Notes: generated by a model not told the origin, from the letters alone. A DNA stretch of 20,172 nt from an uncultured Gemmiger sp. (GCA_959018215.1 CAUEKL010000012.1:1-20172), one strand, 5' to 3'. Positions 1 to 7,192 are shown, numbered from the stretch's first letter. Numbers and translations are program-made.

Positions 1-268
1 AAGGCGACCCGCCCACCCCGAAGAGGTTGGCAAAGGCGGTGACCAGGGTGATGACCGGAAAGCACAGCCCCAGCCCGGCCAGGGCCAGGGTGCCCTCCCC
101 GGGCAGCTTGCCGATGTAGATGCGGTCCACGATGTTGTACAGAAGGTTCAGCACCTGGGCCACCAGCATGGGGGCCGCCACGGCCAGCACGTTGCGGCGC
201 ACGTCCCCTGTGGAAAAATCCACCTGCCCGCTCCCGTGGGAGGCAGTGTGGCTGTGAAACTGGAACAA
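1..268 (-). CDS. MATE-family efflux transporter, N-terminal part (runs off the window)
   Basis: The gene enters from the left edge, and only its first 89 codons are visible. After a polar start, the protein carries VAAPMLVAQVLNLLYNIVDR followed by IYIGKLPG and ALAGLGLCFPVITLV. This is the usual first helix and loop of MATE (NorM/DinF-like) drug/sodium antiporters of the inner membrane, including the conserved N-x-VDR-I-Y/F-IG stretch. No ATG is in frame at the right place. I chose a TTG at 266-268 because an AAAGGAG ribosome binding site precedes it by about nine bases; a GTG about 17 codons further in is the alternative. A TATACT -10-like hexamer lies at 318-323, between this gene and the terminator of the upstream gene, so the gene probably has its own promoter. 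The substrate cannot be deduced. Family assignment is fairly sure; the start is less sure. Confidence 0.8.
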   Translation of the reverse strand, partial: MFQFHSHTASHGSGQVDFSTGDVRRNVLAVAAPMLVAQVLNLLYNIVDRIYIGKLPGEGTLALAGLGLCFPVITLVTAFANLFGVGGSP

Positions 269-327
269 GGGCCATTTCTCCTTTACCAAAGGTTCTGCCA
301 AAAGGCAGGTAACTTTAAGTATACCAC

Positions 328-362
328 AAAAAAGGCCCGGGTGTCGAGAACACCCGGGCCTT
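328..362 (-). terminator. Rho-independent terminator after the M50 protease gene
   Basis: An 11-bp perfect GC-rich stem (334-344 with 350-360, loop of five) is followed on the minus strand by a run of six T (333-328). It lies 44 bases after the stop codon of the metalloprotease gene and separates that gene from the MATE gene. Confidence 0.9.
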
Positions 363-406
363 CCCCCGTAGGGGGATCGCCTGCCCCGGCCCGCCTTTCG
401 GCAGGG

Positions 407-1393
407 TCACAGCAGCCCCAGCAGCAGCAACAGATCGGAGCCGAACCCGAAAAGGAACAGCAGGACCAGCACCACCCGGCTCAGCAGCTGCAGCAGACAC
501 ACCCCCAGCCAGAACAGCCCTTCCAGGCCGCCGTGCAGCATCAGGGAGCGGGTCTCGGGGCGGCGCAGCACTTCGGTGACAAAGTCCCCGAAGGAGGGCA
601 GCTCCAGCCAGGCGGAAATGGCCGCCTCCCCGTCCAGCCCGGCGGTGGGCAGCAGATTCAGCAGCGTCACCATCAGGTTCCACAGACACACCACCGCAAA
701 GACCTCTCCCGGGGCGCCGGGCAGATAAGTCAGCAGGGAAAAAAGCCCCATAAGTACCAGATTCATCTCCACCCCGGCCAGGGTAAGCTGGACATGCTCC
801 GCCCGGGATTCCGGGGGCGTGCTGTGACACACGTAGGCCCCCACCGGCAACAGGCCCACCAGCAGGACCCCCACGTCGGATACCTCGCAGTCATAGGCCA
901 CGGCGGCGCAGAAATGCCCCGCCTCGTGCAGGGCCAGACAGCACAGGAACAAAGCCACGGTGGCCGGGCACAGGTATCCTTCCAGGGGAAACCGTTCCAG
1001 GGCATGGCCCAGTCCCGTCACCCCGGCGGCGGTCATCATCAGGCACACCCAGGGCAGGGCCCGGTTCAGGGCGGCGCAGGGGCCCTTGAGCCGGGCGCCC
1101 CGTTTCCCCACCGGCAGGAGCAGAAACCGGCTGAAGGGAAACCCCGGCTGCAGCCGGCTGGTGGTGAGGATGCCCGCCTGCTTCAGCCGGCGCAGCAGCG
1201 CCCCGGTGCGTGCCGGGGACATTCCCTCCCCGAAAACCGCATGGGTGCCGTCGGCCTTCAGCAGCAGATGATACAGCTCCTCACTGATCTCAAAGGTTTC
1301 GCCCTGGGCGTTTTCCGCAAAAAAGCCGGCAGGCTCGTCCCTCTCGGTCACGAACTGCCCCAGTGTTACGCCATCTTTCAGCAGTGGATACAT
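407..1393 (-). CDS. M50-type (site-2-protease-like) membrane zinc metalloprotease with PqqD-like N-terminus
   Basis: 328 residues, with start ATG at 1391-1393 behind AAAAGGAGGG. Residues 1 to about 80 look like a small PqqD/winged-helix domain (a GETFEISEELYHLLLKADG stretch, then LLRRLKQAGIL). The rest is a multi-pass membrane domain. The zinc site is clear: HEAGH at 156-160 inside a hydrophobic helix, and NLLPTAGLDG at 246-255, where the family's third ligand Asp sits (D254). Known relatives with a PqqD-like head and an M50 core include peptide-maturing proteases such as YydH, so cleavage of a membrane or peptide substrate is likely (inference). The C-terminus is very leucine-rich. The gene lies 173 bases after the small membrane-protein gene, with a TATACT hexamer at 1440-1445, so it may be read separately or through. 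The substrate is unknown. The neighbouring 81-residue repeat protein is a candidate. Confidence 0.78.
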   Translation of the reverse strand: MYPLLKDGVTLGQFVTERDEPAGFFAENAQGETFEISEELYHLLLKADGTHAVFGEGMSPARTGALLRRLKQAGILTTSRLQPGFPFSRFLLLPVGKRGARLKGPCAALNRALPWVCLMMTAAGVTGLGHALERFPLEGYLCPATVALFLCCLALHEAGHFCAAVAYDCEVSDVGVLLVGLLPVGAYVCHSTPPESRAEHVQLTLAGVEMNLVLMGLFSLLTYLPGAPGEVFAVVCLWNLMVTLLNLLPTAGLDGEAAISAWLELPSFGDFVTEVLRRPETRSLMLHGGLEGLFWLGVCLLQLLSRVVLVLLFLFGFGSDLLLLLGLL

Positions 1394-1566
1394 GGATAGG
1401 CCCTCCTTTTCCGGTTACAAACACATCGGTTTTTCTTTCAGTATACCGGAACGGCGGCCTTCATTTTATAAGGGAGAGATTTCCGGGGGGCCGGGTGCGG
1501 TTCCTGGGGTTGTCTTTCGGACTGCCTGGGCGGCCCCGCCGCTTCCCCGGCGGCAATTTGCGGGGA

Positions 1567-1935
1567 TTATTCCAACCCCTTGATGGCGGGGATCAGGCAG
1601 AGCAGCAGCACCAGCCCCACAATGCCCACGGCGATGCCGGACACCATCATCTCCCAGATCATGCACATGCACATGCCCACGCCCAGCACCATGGCTCCGG
1701 CCACCCCCAGCAGGGTGATGCCGATGGTCCGGGCACTGAAGACGATGGCGGGCTTGCCGTCCATTTTGCGGCGCACCAGCACCATGGCCAGCAGCACCGC
1801 CGCCCCCACCAGCCCGATGACGATGCCCTGGGGCATCATGCCCCAGTCGGGCAGCAGGGCCATGCAGACGCCCAGGGCAAACAGAATGCCCCCCACCGTG
1901 CTCAGAATCAGCGAAACAAAATCCTTCTTTTTCAT
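1567..1935 (-). CDS. Small hydrophobic membrane protein, unknown function
   Basis: 122 residues behind a perfect AGGAGGT. Four membrane segments can be picked out: residues about 8-29 (LILSTVGGILFALGVCMALL), 36-54, 70-92 and 96-118. Only short loops separate them, and one basic segment (RRKMDGK) lies in the middle, so the termini probably lie inside. Methionines and cysteines cluster in the third and fourth helices (VLGVGMCMCMIWEMM), which is unusual. I do not recognise a named family. It starts 16 bases after the stop of the 81-residue gene and is surely co-transcribed with it, hence probably under the same 11-bp-repeat promoter. A role in the envelope, alongside the nearby two-component system, is inference only. 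Confidence 0.75.
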   Translation of the reverse strand: MKKKDFVSLILSTVGGILFALGVCMALLPDWGMMPQGIVIGLVGAAVLLAMVLVRRKMDGKPAIVFSARTIGITLLGVAGAMVLGVGMCMCMIWEMMVSGIAVGIVGLVLLLCLIPAIKGLE

Positions 1936-1951
1936 AGGTACCTCCTGTTGT

Positions 1952-2197
1952 TCAGTCTTTGGGATCGTCCTTCTCTTCCAGAAAGGCGTTGACGAAGGCA
2001 GTTTCCACGGCCTTGTATCCCCGCACCGCCCCGCGCTCCACCTTCCGGTAGGCCCCGGTCACCGCCGGGCCCAGGGGCCCGGTTTTCAAGGAACCGTCCG
2101 GTTCCAGAAAGGTCCGGGTGAACCGGCTCTCCGCCGCCCGGTACGCCCGGAGAAGAGCGCGGCCCAGGGGGCCGGGCTTGAGTGTGTATCCCTTCAT
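1952..2197 (-). CDS. Small charged repeat protein (two YxxxE-type helical repeats), unknown function
   Basis: 81 residues. I chose the ATG at 2195-2197, behind GGGAGG and downstream of a good -10, rather than a longer frame that would begin upstream of the promoter. The sequence is an imperfect duplication: PLGRALLRAYRAAE followed by a segment ending RTFLE, then PLGPAVTGAYRKVE followed by YKAVETAFVNAFLE. The units are amphipathic helices with no signal peptide and no membrane segment. From memory, small proteins with repeated YKKVE...FVxxFL units are common in gut Clostridia, with no known function. It is the first gene of an operon with the 122-residue membrane protein, and it lies behind the four-copy direct repeat, so it is probably a main output of the adjacent two-component system. 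The helices could coat a membrane or serve as protease substrate; both are guesses. Confidence 0.75.
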   Translation of the reverse strand: MKGYTLKPGPLGRALLRAYRAAESRFTRTFLEPDGSLKTGPLGPAVTGAYRKVERGAVRGYKAVETAFVNAFLEEKDDPKD

Positions 2198-2250
2198 GGT
2201 CAAAACCTCCCGTCTGTGTTTGCCGGGGTCCTTCCCCGGAGAACGGTTCC

Positions 2251-2307
2251 AGTATAGGGCAGGTTTGCTTGGGCTTTGTTTGGATTTTGTTTGTCTTTTG
2301 TTAAAAT
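2251..2307 (-). promoter_or_regulatory. Activated promoter with four 11-bp direct repeats (OmpR-type operator)
   Basis: A TATACT -10 (2256-2251) has no good -35. Seven bases upstream of it begin four head-to-tail 11-bp units, 2264-2274, 2275-2285, 2286-2296 and 2297-2307. On the plus strand they start TTTGCTTG, TTTGTTTG, TTTGTTTG and TTTGTTAA. Tandem sites spaced by exactly one DNA turn and covering the -35 region are what OmpR/PhoB-family response regulators bind when they activate transcription. Such a regulator is encoded 1.7 kb away. Confidence 0.75.
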
Positions 2308-2321
2308 GCGTTCCGGCGCAC

Positions 2322-2361
2322 AAAAAAGCCCGGCGCCTCCGGGGGGAGGCGCCGGGCTTTT
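2322..2361 (-). terminator. Terminator of the two-component operon
   Basis: A 13-bp perfect GC-rich stem (2328-2340 with 2345-2357, loop of four) is flanked by T4 on one strand and A6 on the other. On the minus strand it ends in six T immediately after the stop of the last operon gene. It insulates that operon from the repeat-controlled promoter just downstream. Confidence 0.92.
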
Positions 2362-2362
2362 G

Positions 2363-2881
2363 TCACAGCAGGGCGTGGCCTTTTTCACACAGCCGGTAGA
2401 TCTGGTCGTACTGGGCGTCCAGCAGGGGGCGGACGGCTTCGGTGCGGCGGTGCAGCACCCACCGGTGCACGAACGGGGGCAGAATCCACCCCCCGAACCC
2501 CGGCACCGCCAGCAGGACCATCAGGCCGTAGAGGGGCGGCTGGTGGGTGACCGCAAACACCGCCCCCGCCAGGAAGGCGGTGCCCAGCAGGGCGGTGAGC
2601 AGCGCCCACAGGGCCGCTGCCTGCCCGGGGGCTTTTTCCAGCCGGTCCGCCTGGGCCAGGCAGGCCTCAAAGTGGCGCTGCAGCCGGGTCAGTTCCATCT
2701 TGTTCAGGATCTTGCGGTCCCGCCGGAGGGCCACCGTCACCCGGTGCCCCCGCGGCCGGGCGGGGCGGTGGGGGTCCGGCACCCAGCCGAAGCTTTCGTA
2801 CCCGTCCAGCACGAAGGAGACCCGGTCCTCCGGCAGGGTCAGCTCCCGGTATTCGTATCCGATGTAGGGGGTCCCGGTCAT
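2363..2881 (-). CDS. Two-helix membrane protein co-encoded with a sensor kinase
   Basis: 172 residues. The ATG overlaps the kinase stop codon (ATGA), so translation is coupled. An N-terminal part (YIGYEYRELTLPEDR, then VLDGYESFGW and VTVALRRDRKILNKMELTRL) precedes a helical linker. Two membrane segments follow at about residues 90-110 (WALLTALLGTAFLAGAVFAV) and 117-138, and then a basic helical tail. I recall the GYEYRE/DGYESFGW/RDRKIxNKxELTRLQR pattern from uncharacterised Clostridia proteins that travel with two-component genes, but it has no assigned function. As the third gene of a regulator-kinase operon it may be an accessory sensor or a modulator of the kinase (inference). The stop codon is followed directly by the operon terminator. 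Confidence 0.75.
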   Translation of the reverse strand: MTGTPYIGYEYRELTLPEDRVSFVLDGYESFGWVPDPHRPARPRGHRVTVALRRDRKILNKMELTRLQRHFEACLAQADRLEKAPGQAAALWALLTALLGTAFLAGAVFAVTHQPPLYGLMVLLAVPGFGGWILPPFVHRWVLHRRTEAVRPLLDAQYDQIYRLCEKGHALL

Positions 2882-3960
2882 GGCGCCGCCTCCTTCCGGG
2901 GAGAAAGGGGCAGACGCACGGTGAAGGTACTGCCCCGGCCGGGGGTGCTCTGCACCCCGATGCTCCCGTCCGAAAGTTCCAGCACCCGCCGCACCAGGGC
3001 CAGGCCCAGGCCGTTGCCCTCGGTGGCGTGGGAGGTGTCCCCCTGGTAGAACTTGTCAAAGATGTGCCGGCGGGTCTCCTCGTCCATGCCGCAGCCGGTG
3101 TCCGTCACCGTCACGGTGAGCTCCCCGTCCCCGGAAGTCTGCCGCAGCACCACCCGGCCCCCGGCGGGGGTGAACTTCATGGCGTTGGACAGCAGGTTGG
3201 TCCACACCAGCTCCAGCAGCCCCTCGTCGGCGCACAGCAGGACCCGGTCCTCCAGATCGGCCTCAAAGTCGATCTGCCTTTTCTCCCACACATCCTCAAA
3301 CTGCACCGCGCAGGCGCACAGCTGGGCGCAGACATCGTAGGGGTTGGGCAGGGGCTGGATGACCTGTTTTTCCAGCTTGTTCAGCTTGAGCATGTTGGTG
3401 ATCAGACTGGAAAGCCGCCGGGTGGCCTGCAGGATGGTGTCGGTGCATTCCCGGCGCTCCTGTTCGGACAGGGTATCCCGGCGCAGCAGGTCGGCGTTGG
3501 TCTGGATCACCGCCAGGGGGGTCTTGATCTCGTGGGAAACGTTGGAGAAGAAGTCGGTCTTGAGGGTCTCCATGCTGCCCAGCTCCGCCACCATGGTGTT
3601 GAAGTCCTCGGTCAGGGCGTCCAGGTGGGTCATGCGGCCGGCGGGATGCCGGGGCGGCAGATACACCGAAAAATCCCCCCCGGCCACCCGGCGGGCGGCT
3701 TCGGACAGCTCCTCCACCGGCCGCTGGTACCGGCGGCGCACCACCAGCCCGGTGACCAGGGTGCAGGCCAGGGACGCCACCACCCAGAACACCACCACCG
3801 CCGCCGTGTTGGCGGGGGGCAGGCTGCGGTAGTCGATGACCCGGCCGATCATCATCATCTGGACGGTGGTCAGCAACGCAAACAGCACAAAGAAGAGCAC
3901 AAAGGTGGACAGGGGAAACAGGGGCTGCTTCACCCGCTTGTCGGCACAGGTCTTTTTCAT
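2878..3960 (-). CDS. Sensor histidine kinase with very short extracytoplasmic loop
   Basis: 360 residues. Membrane helices at about 17-37 and 53-74 are separated by only some 15 residues, so there is no real external sensor domain and the signal is likely sensed in or at the membrane. A HAMP-like linker follows (RRRYQRPVEELSEAARRVAGG region), then the HisKA helix with FFSNVSHEIKTPLAV (phospho-accepting H143). The ATP-binding domain follows: N box LVWTNLLSNAMKFTP at 251-265, DTGCGM at 287-292, FDKFYQ, and GNGLGLALV at 315-323. All catalytic motifs are intact. It begins inside the stop of the response regulator gene (ATGA overlap) and ends inside the start of the membrane-protein gene, so the three are one operon. 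Short-loop kinases often answer cell-wall or membrane stress; the ligand here is unknown. Confidence 0.95.
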   Translation of the reverse strand: MKKTCADKRVKQPLFPLSTFVLFFVLFALLTTVQMMMIGRVIDYRSLPPANTAAVVVFWVVASLACTLVTGLVVRRRYQRPVEELSEAARRVAGGDFSVYLPPRHPAGRMTHLDALTEDFNTMVAELGSMETLKTDFFSNVSHEIKTPLAVIQTNADLLRRDTLSEQERRECTDTILQATRRLSSLITNMLKLNKLEKQVIQPLPNPYDVCAQLCACAVQFEDVWEKRQIDFEADLEDRVLLCADEGLLELVWTNLLSNAMKFTPAGGRVVLRQTSGDGELTVTVTDTGCGMDEETRRHIFDKFYQGDTSHATEGNGLGLALVRRVLELSDGSIGVQSTPGRGSTFTVRLPLSPRKEAAP

Positions 3961-4628
3961 CGCAGCACCGCCTTGTAGCCCAGTCCCCGCACCGTGCGGA
4001 TCTCAAAGCCGGTGCACCGGGCAAATTTGTCCCGCAGCTTGGTGATGTACACGTCCACCGCCCGCAGCCCGGTGTCCGACTCCACCCCCCAGAACTCGTC
4101 CATGAGCTGGGCCCGGGTGAAGGTCTTGTTGGGGTAGGACAGCAGCTTGTACAGGATGTTGAACTCCCGGGTGGTCACCGGGATCTCCGCCCCGGCGGCG
4201 GTGGCGGTCATGGCGTCGGCGTCCAGCACCAGGTCCCCCACCGTCAGCCTGCGGTCCGCCTGGATGCGGGCCCGGCGCAGCAGCGCCTGCACCCGCAGCA
4301 CCAGCTCGTCCAGCTCGATGGGCTTGACCATGTAGTCGTCGATGCCCAGGCGGAACCCCCGCTGCTTGGCGGGCAGGTCGTCCCGGGCGGACATGAACAG
4401 GATGGGGATGGTCTTGTTCACCCGGCGCACGTTCTCCGCAAAGGTGAAGCCGTCCACCCCCGGCAGCATGATGTCCGAGATGATGAGATCGTACAGGGTG
4501 TTGTACAGTTCGTCGTAGGCAGCGTTGGCCTCCCGGCAGCCCGTGGCCGCAAAACCGCTGTCGTTCAGGCAGGTGCACACCGCCCGGTTCAGCCGGGCGT
4601 CGTCCTCCAGCACCAGGATATGAAACAT
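3957..4628 (-). CDS. OmpR/PhoB-family response regulator
   Basis: 223 residues from the ATG at 4626-4628 behind AAGGAGGGG; a longer in-frame reading upstream is non-conserved and crosses the promoter. The receiver domain (1 to about 118) shows the acidic pair D9/D10, the phosphorylation site D52 in LIISDIMLPGVDGF, S80 and K102 (DDYMVKPIEL). The C-terminal winged helix (about 128-221) has VTTREFNILYKLLSYPNKTF, then RAVDVYITKLRDK and the closing RTVRGLGYKAV. All are typical of DNA-binding regulators that recognise tandem half-sites 11 bp apart. The partner kinase overlaps its stop. The four-copy 11-bp array at 2264-2307 and the two-copy version at 4712-4733 are the obvious candidate targets, giving control of the small-protein operon and autoregulation (inference from site geometry). 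Confidence 0.95.
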   Translation of the reverse strand: MFHILVLEDDARLNRAVCTCLNDSGFAATGCREANAAYDELYNTLYDLIISDIMLPGVDGFTFAENVRRVNKTIPILFMSARDDLPAKQRGFRLGIDDYMVKPIELDELVLRVQALLRRARIQADRRLTVGDLVLDADAMTATAAGAEIPVTTREFNILYKLLSYPNKTFTRAQLMDEFWGVESDTGLRAVDVYITKLRDKFARCTGFEIRTVRGLGYKAVLR

Positions 4629-4694
4629 CCGGCACCCCTCCTTATCTTCTTTCCGGGAAACGCCCCCGGCGGGGAAATTTCCCATTCTGCCTCC

Positions 4695-4733
4695 ATTGTA
4701 CGCCCCCGGCGTTTGCCTTTTGTTTGTAAAGTA
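4695..4733 (-). promoter_or_regulatory. Probable promoter of the regulator-kinase operon with a two-copy 11-bp repeat
   Basis: A TACAAT -10 candidate (4700-4695) lies 67 bases before the regulator start codon. Upstream, TTTG occurs at 4712 and again at 4723, exactly 11 bp apart, and TTTGTTTG is present. This echoes the four-copy array at 2264-2307 more weakly and suggests autoregulation. A 12-bp palindromic word (ACGCCCCCGGCG) occurs twice, at 4660-4671 and 4700-4711, 40 bp apart in the leader. Confidence 0.45.
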
Positions 4734-4757
4734 TGAATAAATCATGAACAAATGGCG

Positions 4758-4792
4758 GGAGGCCCGCCCGGTGTGCGGCCGGACGGGCCTCC
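4758..4792 (-). terminator. Hairpin after the flavoprotein pair
   Basis: A 14-bp stem (4758-4771 with 4779-4792, one G-T pair, loop of seven) begins 24 bases after the stop of the downstream flavoprotein gene. The T-run after it on the minus strand is poor (ATTTGTT), so termination may be partial and could leak into the regulator operon. Confidence 0.55.
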
Positions 4793-4815
4793 TGGAAGGA
4801 AAAAAGGGAAGAAGG

Positions 4816-5436
4816 TCAGGGTTGCGGTTCTCCGGGTTCAATCTCCATGGACTGCATCTGCCGTTTGGTGATGCCGCTGCGTCTGCCGTAGTTCTCCCAG
4901 TAAACGGCGGAAGCCGCCACAAACATTTTTTTGGGGATGGGCATGGTCAGCCGCAGCACCCGGGGGCGCCCGGCGGCCACGGCGGCGGCCAGGGCCCGGA
5001 TGCGGCGCCGGACCAGAAAGACAAAGGGGGTGTCCAGAATGGCCTCCCCGCTGCCGATCTTGAGCACCGCCCCCAGGGTGCAGCCGGTGCGGCGGCAGAA
5101 CTGCTCGATCATGGCCACGGCCACGTCGTTCTGTTCCGGCTCGTAGAATCCGCAGTTGATGAGCACCGAGATGCGGGGCTTTTTGGGGGGCAGGCGGTCC
5201 TCCCAGCTTTTCAGGAAGTTGAGCAGGCTCACCGGGATGCCGTCGGCATACAGGGGGAACACCAGCAGGATATCATGGTATTGGGCGGCTTTGGCGCACA
5301 GCTCGCCGTGGTTGGTGCGGGTGATGTTGGCCGTCTCGGTGGGCACCGGGCTGGCCTTGGCAAAGAGCCCGGCGTACCGGCGGGAGTTGGAGCGGGGAGC
5401 CCGGGGACTGCCGTTGAGGATCAGGATGCCAGCCAT
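4816..5436 (-). CDS. Flavodoxin-fold NAD(P)H/FMN oxidoreductase-like protein
   Basis: 206 residues from the ATG at 5434-5436. The N-terminus GILILNGSPRAPRSNSRRYA carries the NGSPR...S loop that holds FMN phosphate in NADPH-dependent FMN reductases. VFPLYADGIPVSLLNFLKSW is the matching second flavin loop. The C-terminal third (RRRIRALAAAVAAGRP, then a KKMFVAASAVYWE stretch) is longer than the minimal fold and looks like an added helical cap. It starts 16 bases inside the end of the preceding gene, so the two are translationally coupled and probably form a pair. The electron acceptor is unknown. A longer reading that starts far upstream in this frame is only a shadow of the neighbouring gene. 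Confidence 0.8.
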   Translation of the reverse strand: MAGILILNGSPRAPRSNSRRYAGLFAKASPVPTETANITRTNHGELCAKAAQYHDILLVFPLYADGIPVSLLNFLKSWEDRLPPKKPRISVLINCGFYEPEQNDVAVAMIEQFCRRTGCTLGAVLKIGSGEAILDTPFVFLVRRRIRALAAAVAAGRPRVLRLTMPIPKKMFVAASAVYWENYGRRSGITKRQMQSMEIEPGEPQP

Positions 5437-5933
5437 GCCGTCACCTCCCGCTGTACCGTGGGTTCCAGGTCCGCCTCCCGGGCAAAGAGCACCCGGTACC
5501 CGGCAAAGTTCATGTTGGCGGCGTTGCGCCCCACCAGCCGCCGGAACAGTTCCTGCTCGGCGGGGGAAATGTCCCCGTAGCCCAGGATGGTGGCCTGCTT
5601 CAGGGCCACCGAGCGCTGGACGTGGTGGGTCTCCCCGTGCAGCAGCCGGATGAAGGCCTGCTGTACCGGAATGGCCCGCTCCAGCATGGTTTTCATGGGG
5701 GTGTCGTACCCGCCGTAGCGCAGGCGGCTGATGTAGAACACCGCCTCGCTCCGGGCAATGAGGGGATAGACGGCGGTGGCGTCGTCCCGGATAACGCACC
5801 GGCCCGGGGTGCGGGTCCAGCAGCCGAAACAGCCGGTGCAGGGGGCGATGCCCAGGGCCGAAAGGTCCACAAACCGCACCTCCGGTCCCAGGTCGGGCAA
5901 GGGGAGGGGACGGTCGCTGAGAATCAGTTTCAT
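5421..5933 (-). CDS. Flavodoxin-fold reductase with cysteine cluster (iron-sulfur flavoprotein-like)
   Basis: 170 residues from the ATG at 5931-5933 behind AGGAG. The signature is PCTGCFGCWTRTPGRCVIRDD (C32, C35, C38, C46), the C-x2-C-x2-C-x(5-8)-C pattern found after the first strand in the NADPH-dependent FMN reductase/iron-sulfur flavoprotein group. Whether a cluster is bound or the cysteines act as thiols is not decided by sequence. RLRYGGYDTPMKTMLERAIP corresponds to the flavin-contact region. The usual N-terminal G-S-P-R phosphate loop is weak here (LSDRPLP), which may mean the second, overlapping flavoprotein supplies a cofactor site. It is first in a two-gene operon behind a perfect inverted repeat, a layout typical of redox- or electrophile-responsive reductases. 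Confidence 0.8.
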   Translation of the reverse strand: MKLILSDRPLPLPDLGPEVRFVDLSALGIAPCTGCFGCWTRTPGRCVIRDDATAVYPLIARSEAVFYISRLRYGGYDTPMKTMLERAIPVQQAFIRLLHGETHHVQRSVALKQATILGYGDISPAEQELFRRLVGRNAANMNFAGYRVLFAREADLEPTVQREVTAWLAS

Positions 5934-5973
5934 GCAGGGTCTCCTGTGACAATTCATACGGGTTTACTTTGTT

Positions 5974-5990
5974 ATACAAGCCTATTGTAT
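5974..5990. promoter_or_regulatory. Perfect inverted repeat ATACAA-N5-TTGTAT before the flavoprotein operon
   Basis: Two 6-bp arms with a 5-base spacer lie 41 bases upstream of the start codon. The repeat overlaps a TACAAT -10-like hexamer (5989-5984); TTGCCC at 6010-6005 is a poorly spaced -35. A dimeric repressor of the HxlR or MarR kind, which commonly controls such reductases, would fit. This is inference. Confidence 0.5.
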
Positions 5991-6047
5991 CACACGGAGA
6001 CCCGGGGCAACAGAGGAAAAATCTGAACTTTCTGCAAATTCCGGCGC

Positions 6048-7157
6048 TCAGGCGGCCAGGGAGAAGGTCAGCTGCACCGGGTTGTGGTCGCTGAAGGCGA
6101 ACTGGCTGTCGATGTTTTCGGCCCGGGCGGTCACGTTGTCGGACACCAGGAACCCGTCCACCACGGTGGTGTAGTTCACCCCGGGGGTGTAGGGGATGTC
6201 GGCCCCCCGGCAGGTGGGCACGGTGAAGCCGTTGTCCGCTTCCACAAAGGCGAAGTGTTCCGGCAGGTCGCCGTCGTCCAGGGTCTGCACCCAGCCGGGG
6301 AAGGTCTGCTGGCTTTCAAAGGCGTGGGCGGTGCCGTAGAGGGCGTGGTTGAAATCGCCCCCCACAATGACATAGTTGCCCTTTTCATATTCCTCGGTCA
6401 GCACCTGGCGCAGCAGTTCCAGCTGTCGGGCCCGCACGGTGCCGCCCTCGTCGTAGGCGGACATGTGGCTGTGCACCACCACCAGCTGGCGGTGGGTGCC
6501 CGCCACCGGCAGGTAGGACAGGGTAAAGCAGCGGTCCAGGTCGGTGAATTTCAGGAAAAAGCTTTCATCCACGGGATAGCTGCGCCGCACCGCCCGGTCC
6601 ACCCGGTAGCGGGAGAGGGTCTGCAGCCCGGCCTTGGCGTCCCCGTGGGGGTCGGTGAAGGGGTAGAACAGGAAGGCGCTGTGGAAGTTCTCTCCCCACG
6701 TCCGGCTGTGGCCGGGAAAGGCCTCCGCCGTCATCTGCCGCTGGTTCACCCGGAAGCTGCGGTGGGCGTTCTCGTCCACCTCCTGCAACAGCAGCAGGTC
6801 GGGGTCCAGGGCGGTCAGGGTCTCCAGCGCGGTGTGGATGTTGGTGAGCACCGCCTCCCGGCTTTGGGCCCGGCCGTGGACCCCCCGGGTGGGGGTGCCG
6901 TCGGCCATCTCTCCCGTGTCCATAAAAAAGGAGTAGTCCGGCCCGTAGGCGCCGAAGCCCAGGTTGCAGCTCACGGCGGTGTAGGGGGTGCCGGTGGTCA
7001 GCAGCGCTTCCTGGGGGTGCTCCACCTCCAGGGCGGTGTTGTCCGGGATACGGGTATACTGCCCCTGCAGATACCCCACATACCCCAACAGGGCCAGCAC
7101 CGCCAGCCCCACGACCATGCCCAGCGCCGCCGCGGCGCGTTTACCCGTCCGGTTCAT
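6048..7157 (-). CDS. Membrane-anchored endonuclease/exonuclease/phosphatase-family hydrolase
   Basis: 369 residues from the ATG at 7155-7157 behind GGAGG. One membrane helix (about 9-30, AALGMVVGLAVLALLGYVGY) anchors the protein, with the catalytic part outside. The EEP (DNase I-like) fold is recognisable by AVSCNLGFG (N65), LLLQEVDEN (metal ligand E126), VVVHSHMSAYD (H230/H231), VGGDFNHALYG (D268, N270) and the final FSDHNPV (D357, H358). All active-site positions are present, so it should be active on a phosphodiester or phosphomonoester. DNA, nucleotides, sphingomyelin or inositol phosphates are all possible in this superfamily, and sequence does not choose. It is monocistronic, with a terminator-like hairpin in its leader. 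A GTG at 7248-7250 would add 31 residues encoded across that hairpin; I reject it as start. Confidence 0.88.
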   Translation of the reverse strand: MNRTGKRAAAALGMVVGLAVLALLGYVGYLQGQYTRIPDNTALEVEHPQEALLTTGTPYTAVSCNLGFGAYGPDYSFFMDTGEMADGTPTRGVHGRAQSREAVLTNIHTALETLTALDPDLLLLQEVDENAHRSFRVNQRQMTAEAFPGHSRTWGENFHSAFLFYPFTDPHGDAKAGLQTLSRYRVDRAVRRSYPVDESFFLKFTDLDRCFTLSYLPVAGTHRQLVVVHSHMSAYDEGGTVRARQLELLRQVLTEEYEKGNYVIVGGDFNHALYGTAHAFESQQTFPGWVQTLDDGDLPEHFAFVEADNGFTVPTCRGADIPYTPGVNYTTVVDGFLVSDNVTARAENIDSQFAFSDHNPVQLTFSLAA

Positions 7158-7192
7158 CTCGGTCCTCCATGATTCAGTACAGTTTACGGGAC

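Noticed and set aside
1537..1557. GC-rich hairpin after the small membrane-protein gene
   Set aside because: The stem CCGCCG/CGGCGG is short and no T-run follows on either strand, so it is not called as a terminator.
6084..7172. Plus-strand open frame across the EEP hydrolase
   Set aside because: It is Gly/Val/His/Gln-rich without family motifs; the minus strand encodes all EEP active-site motifs.
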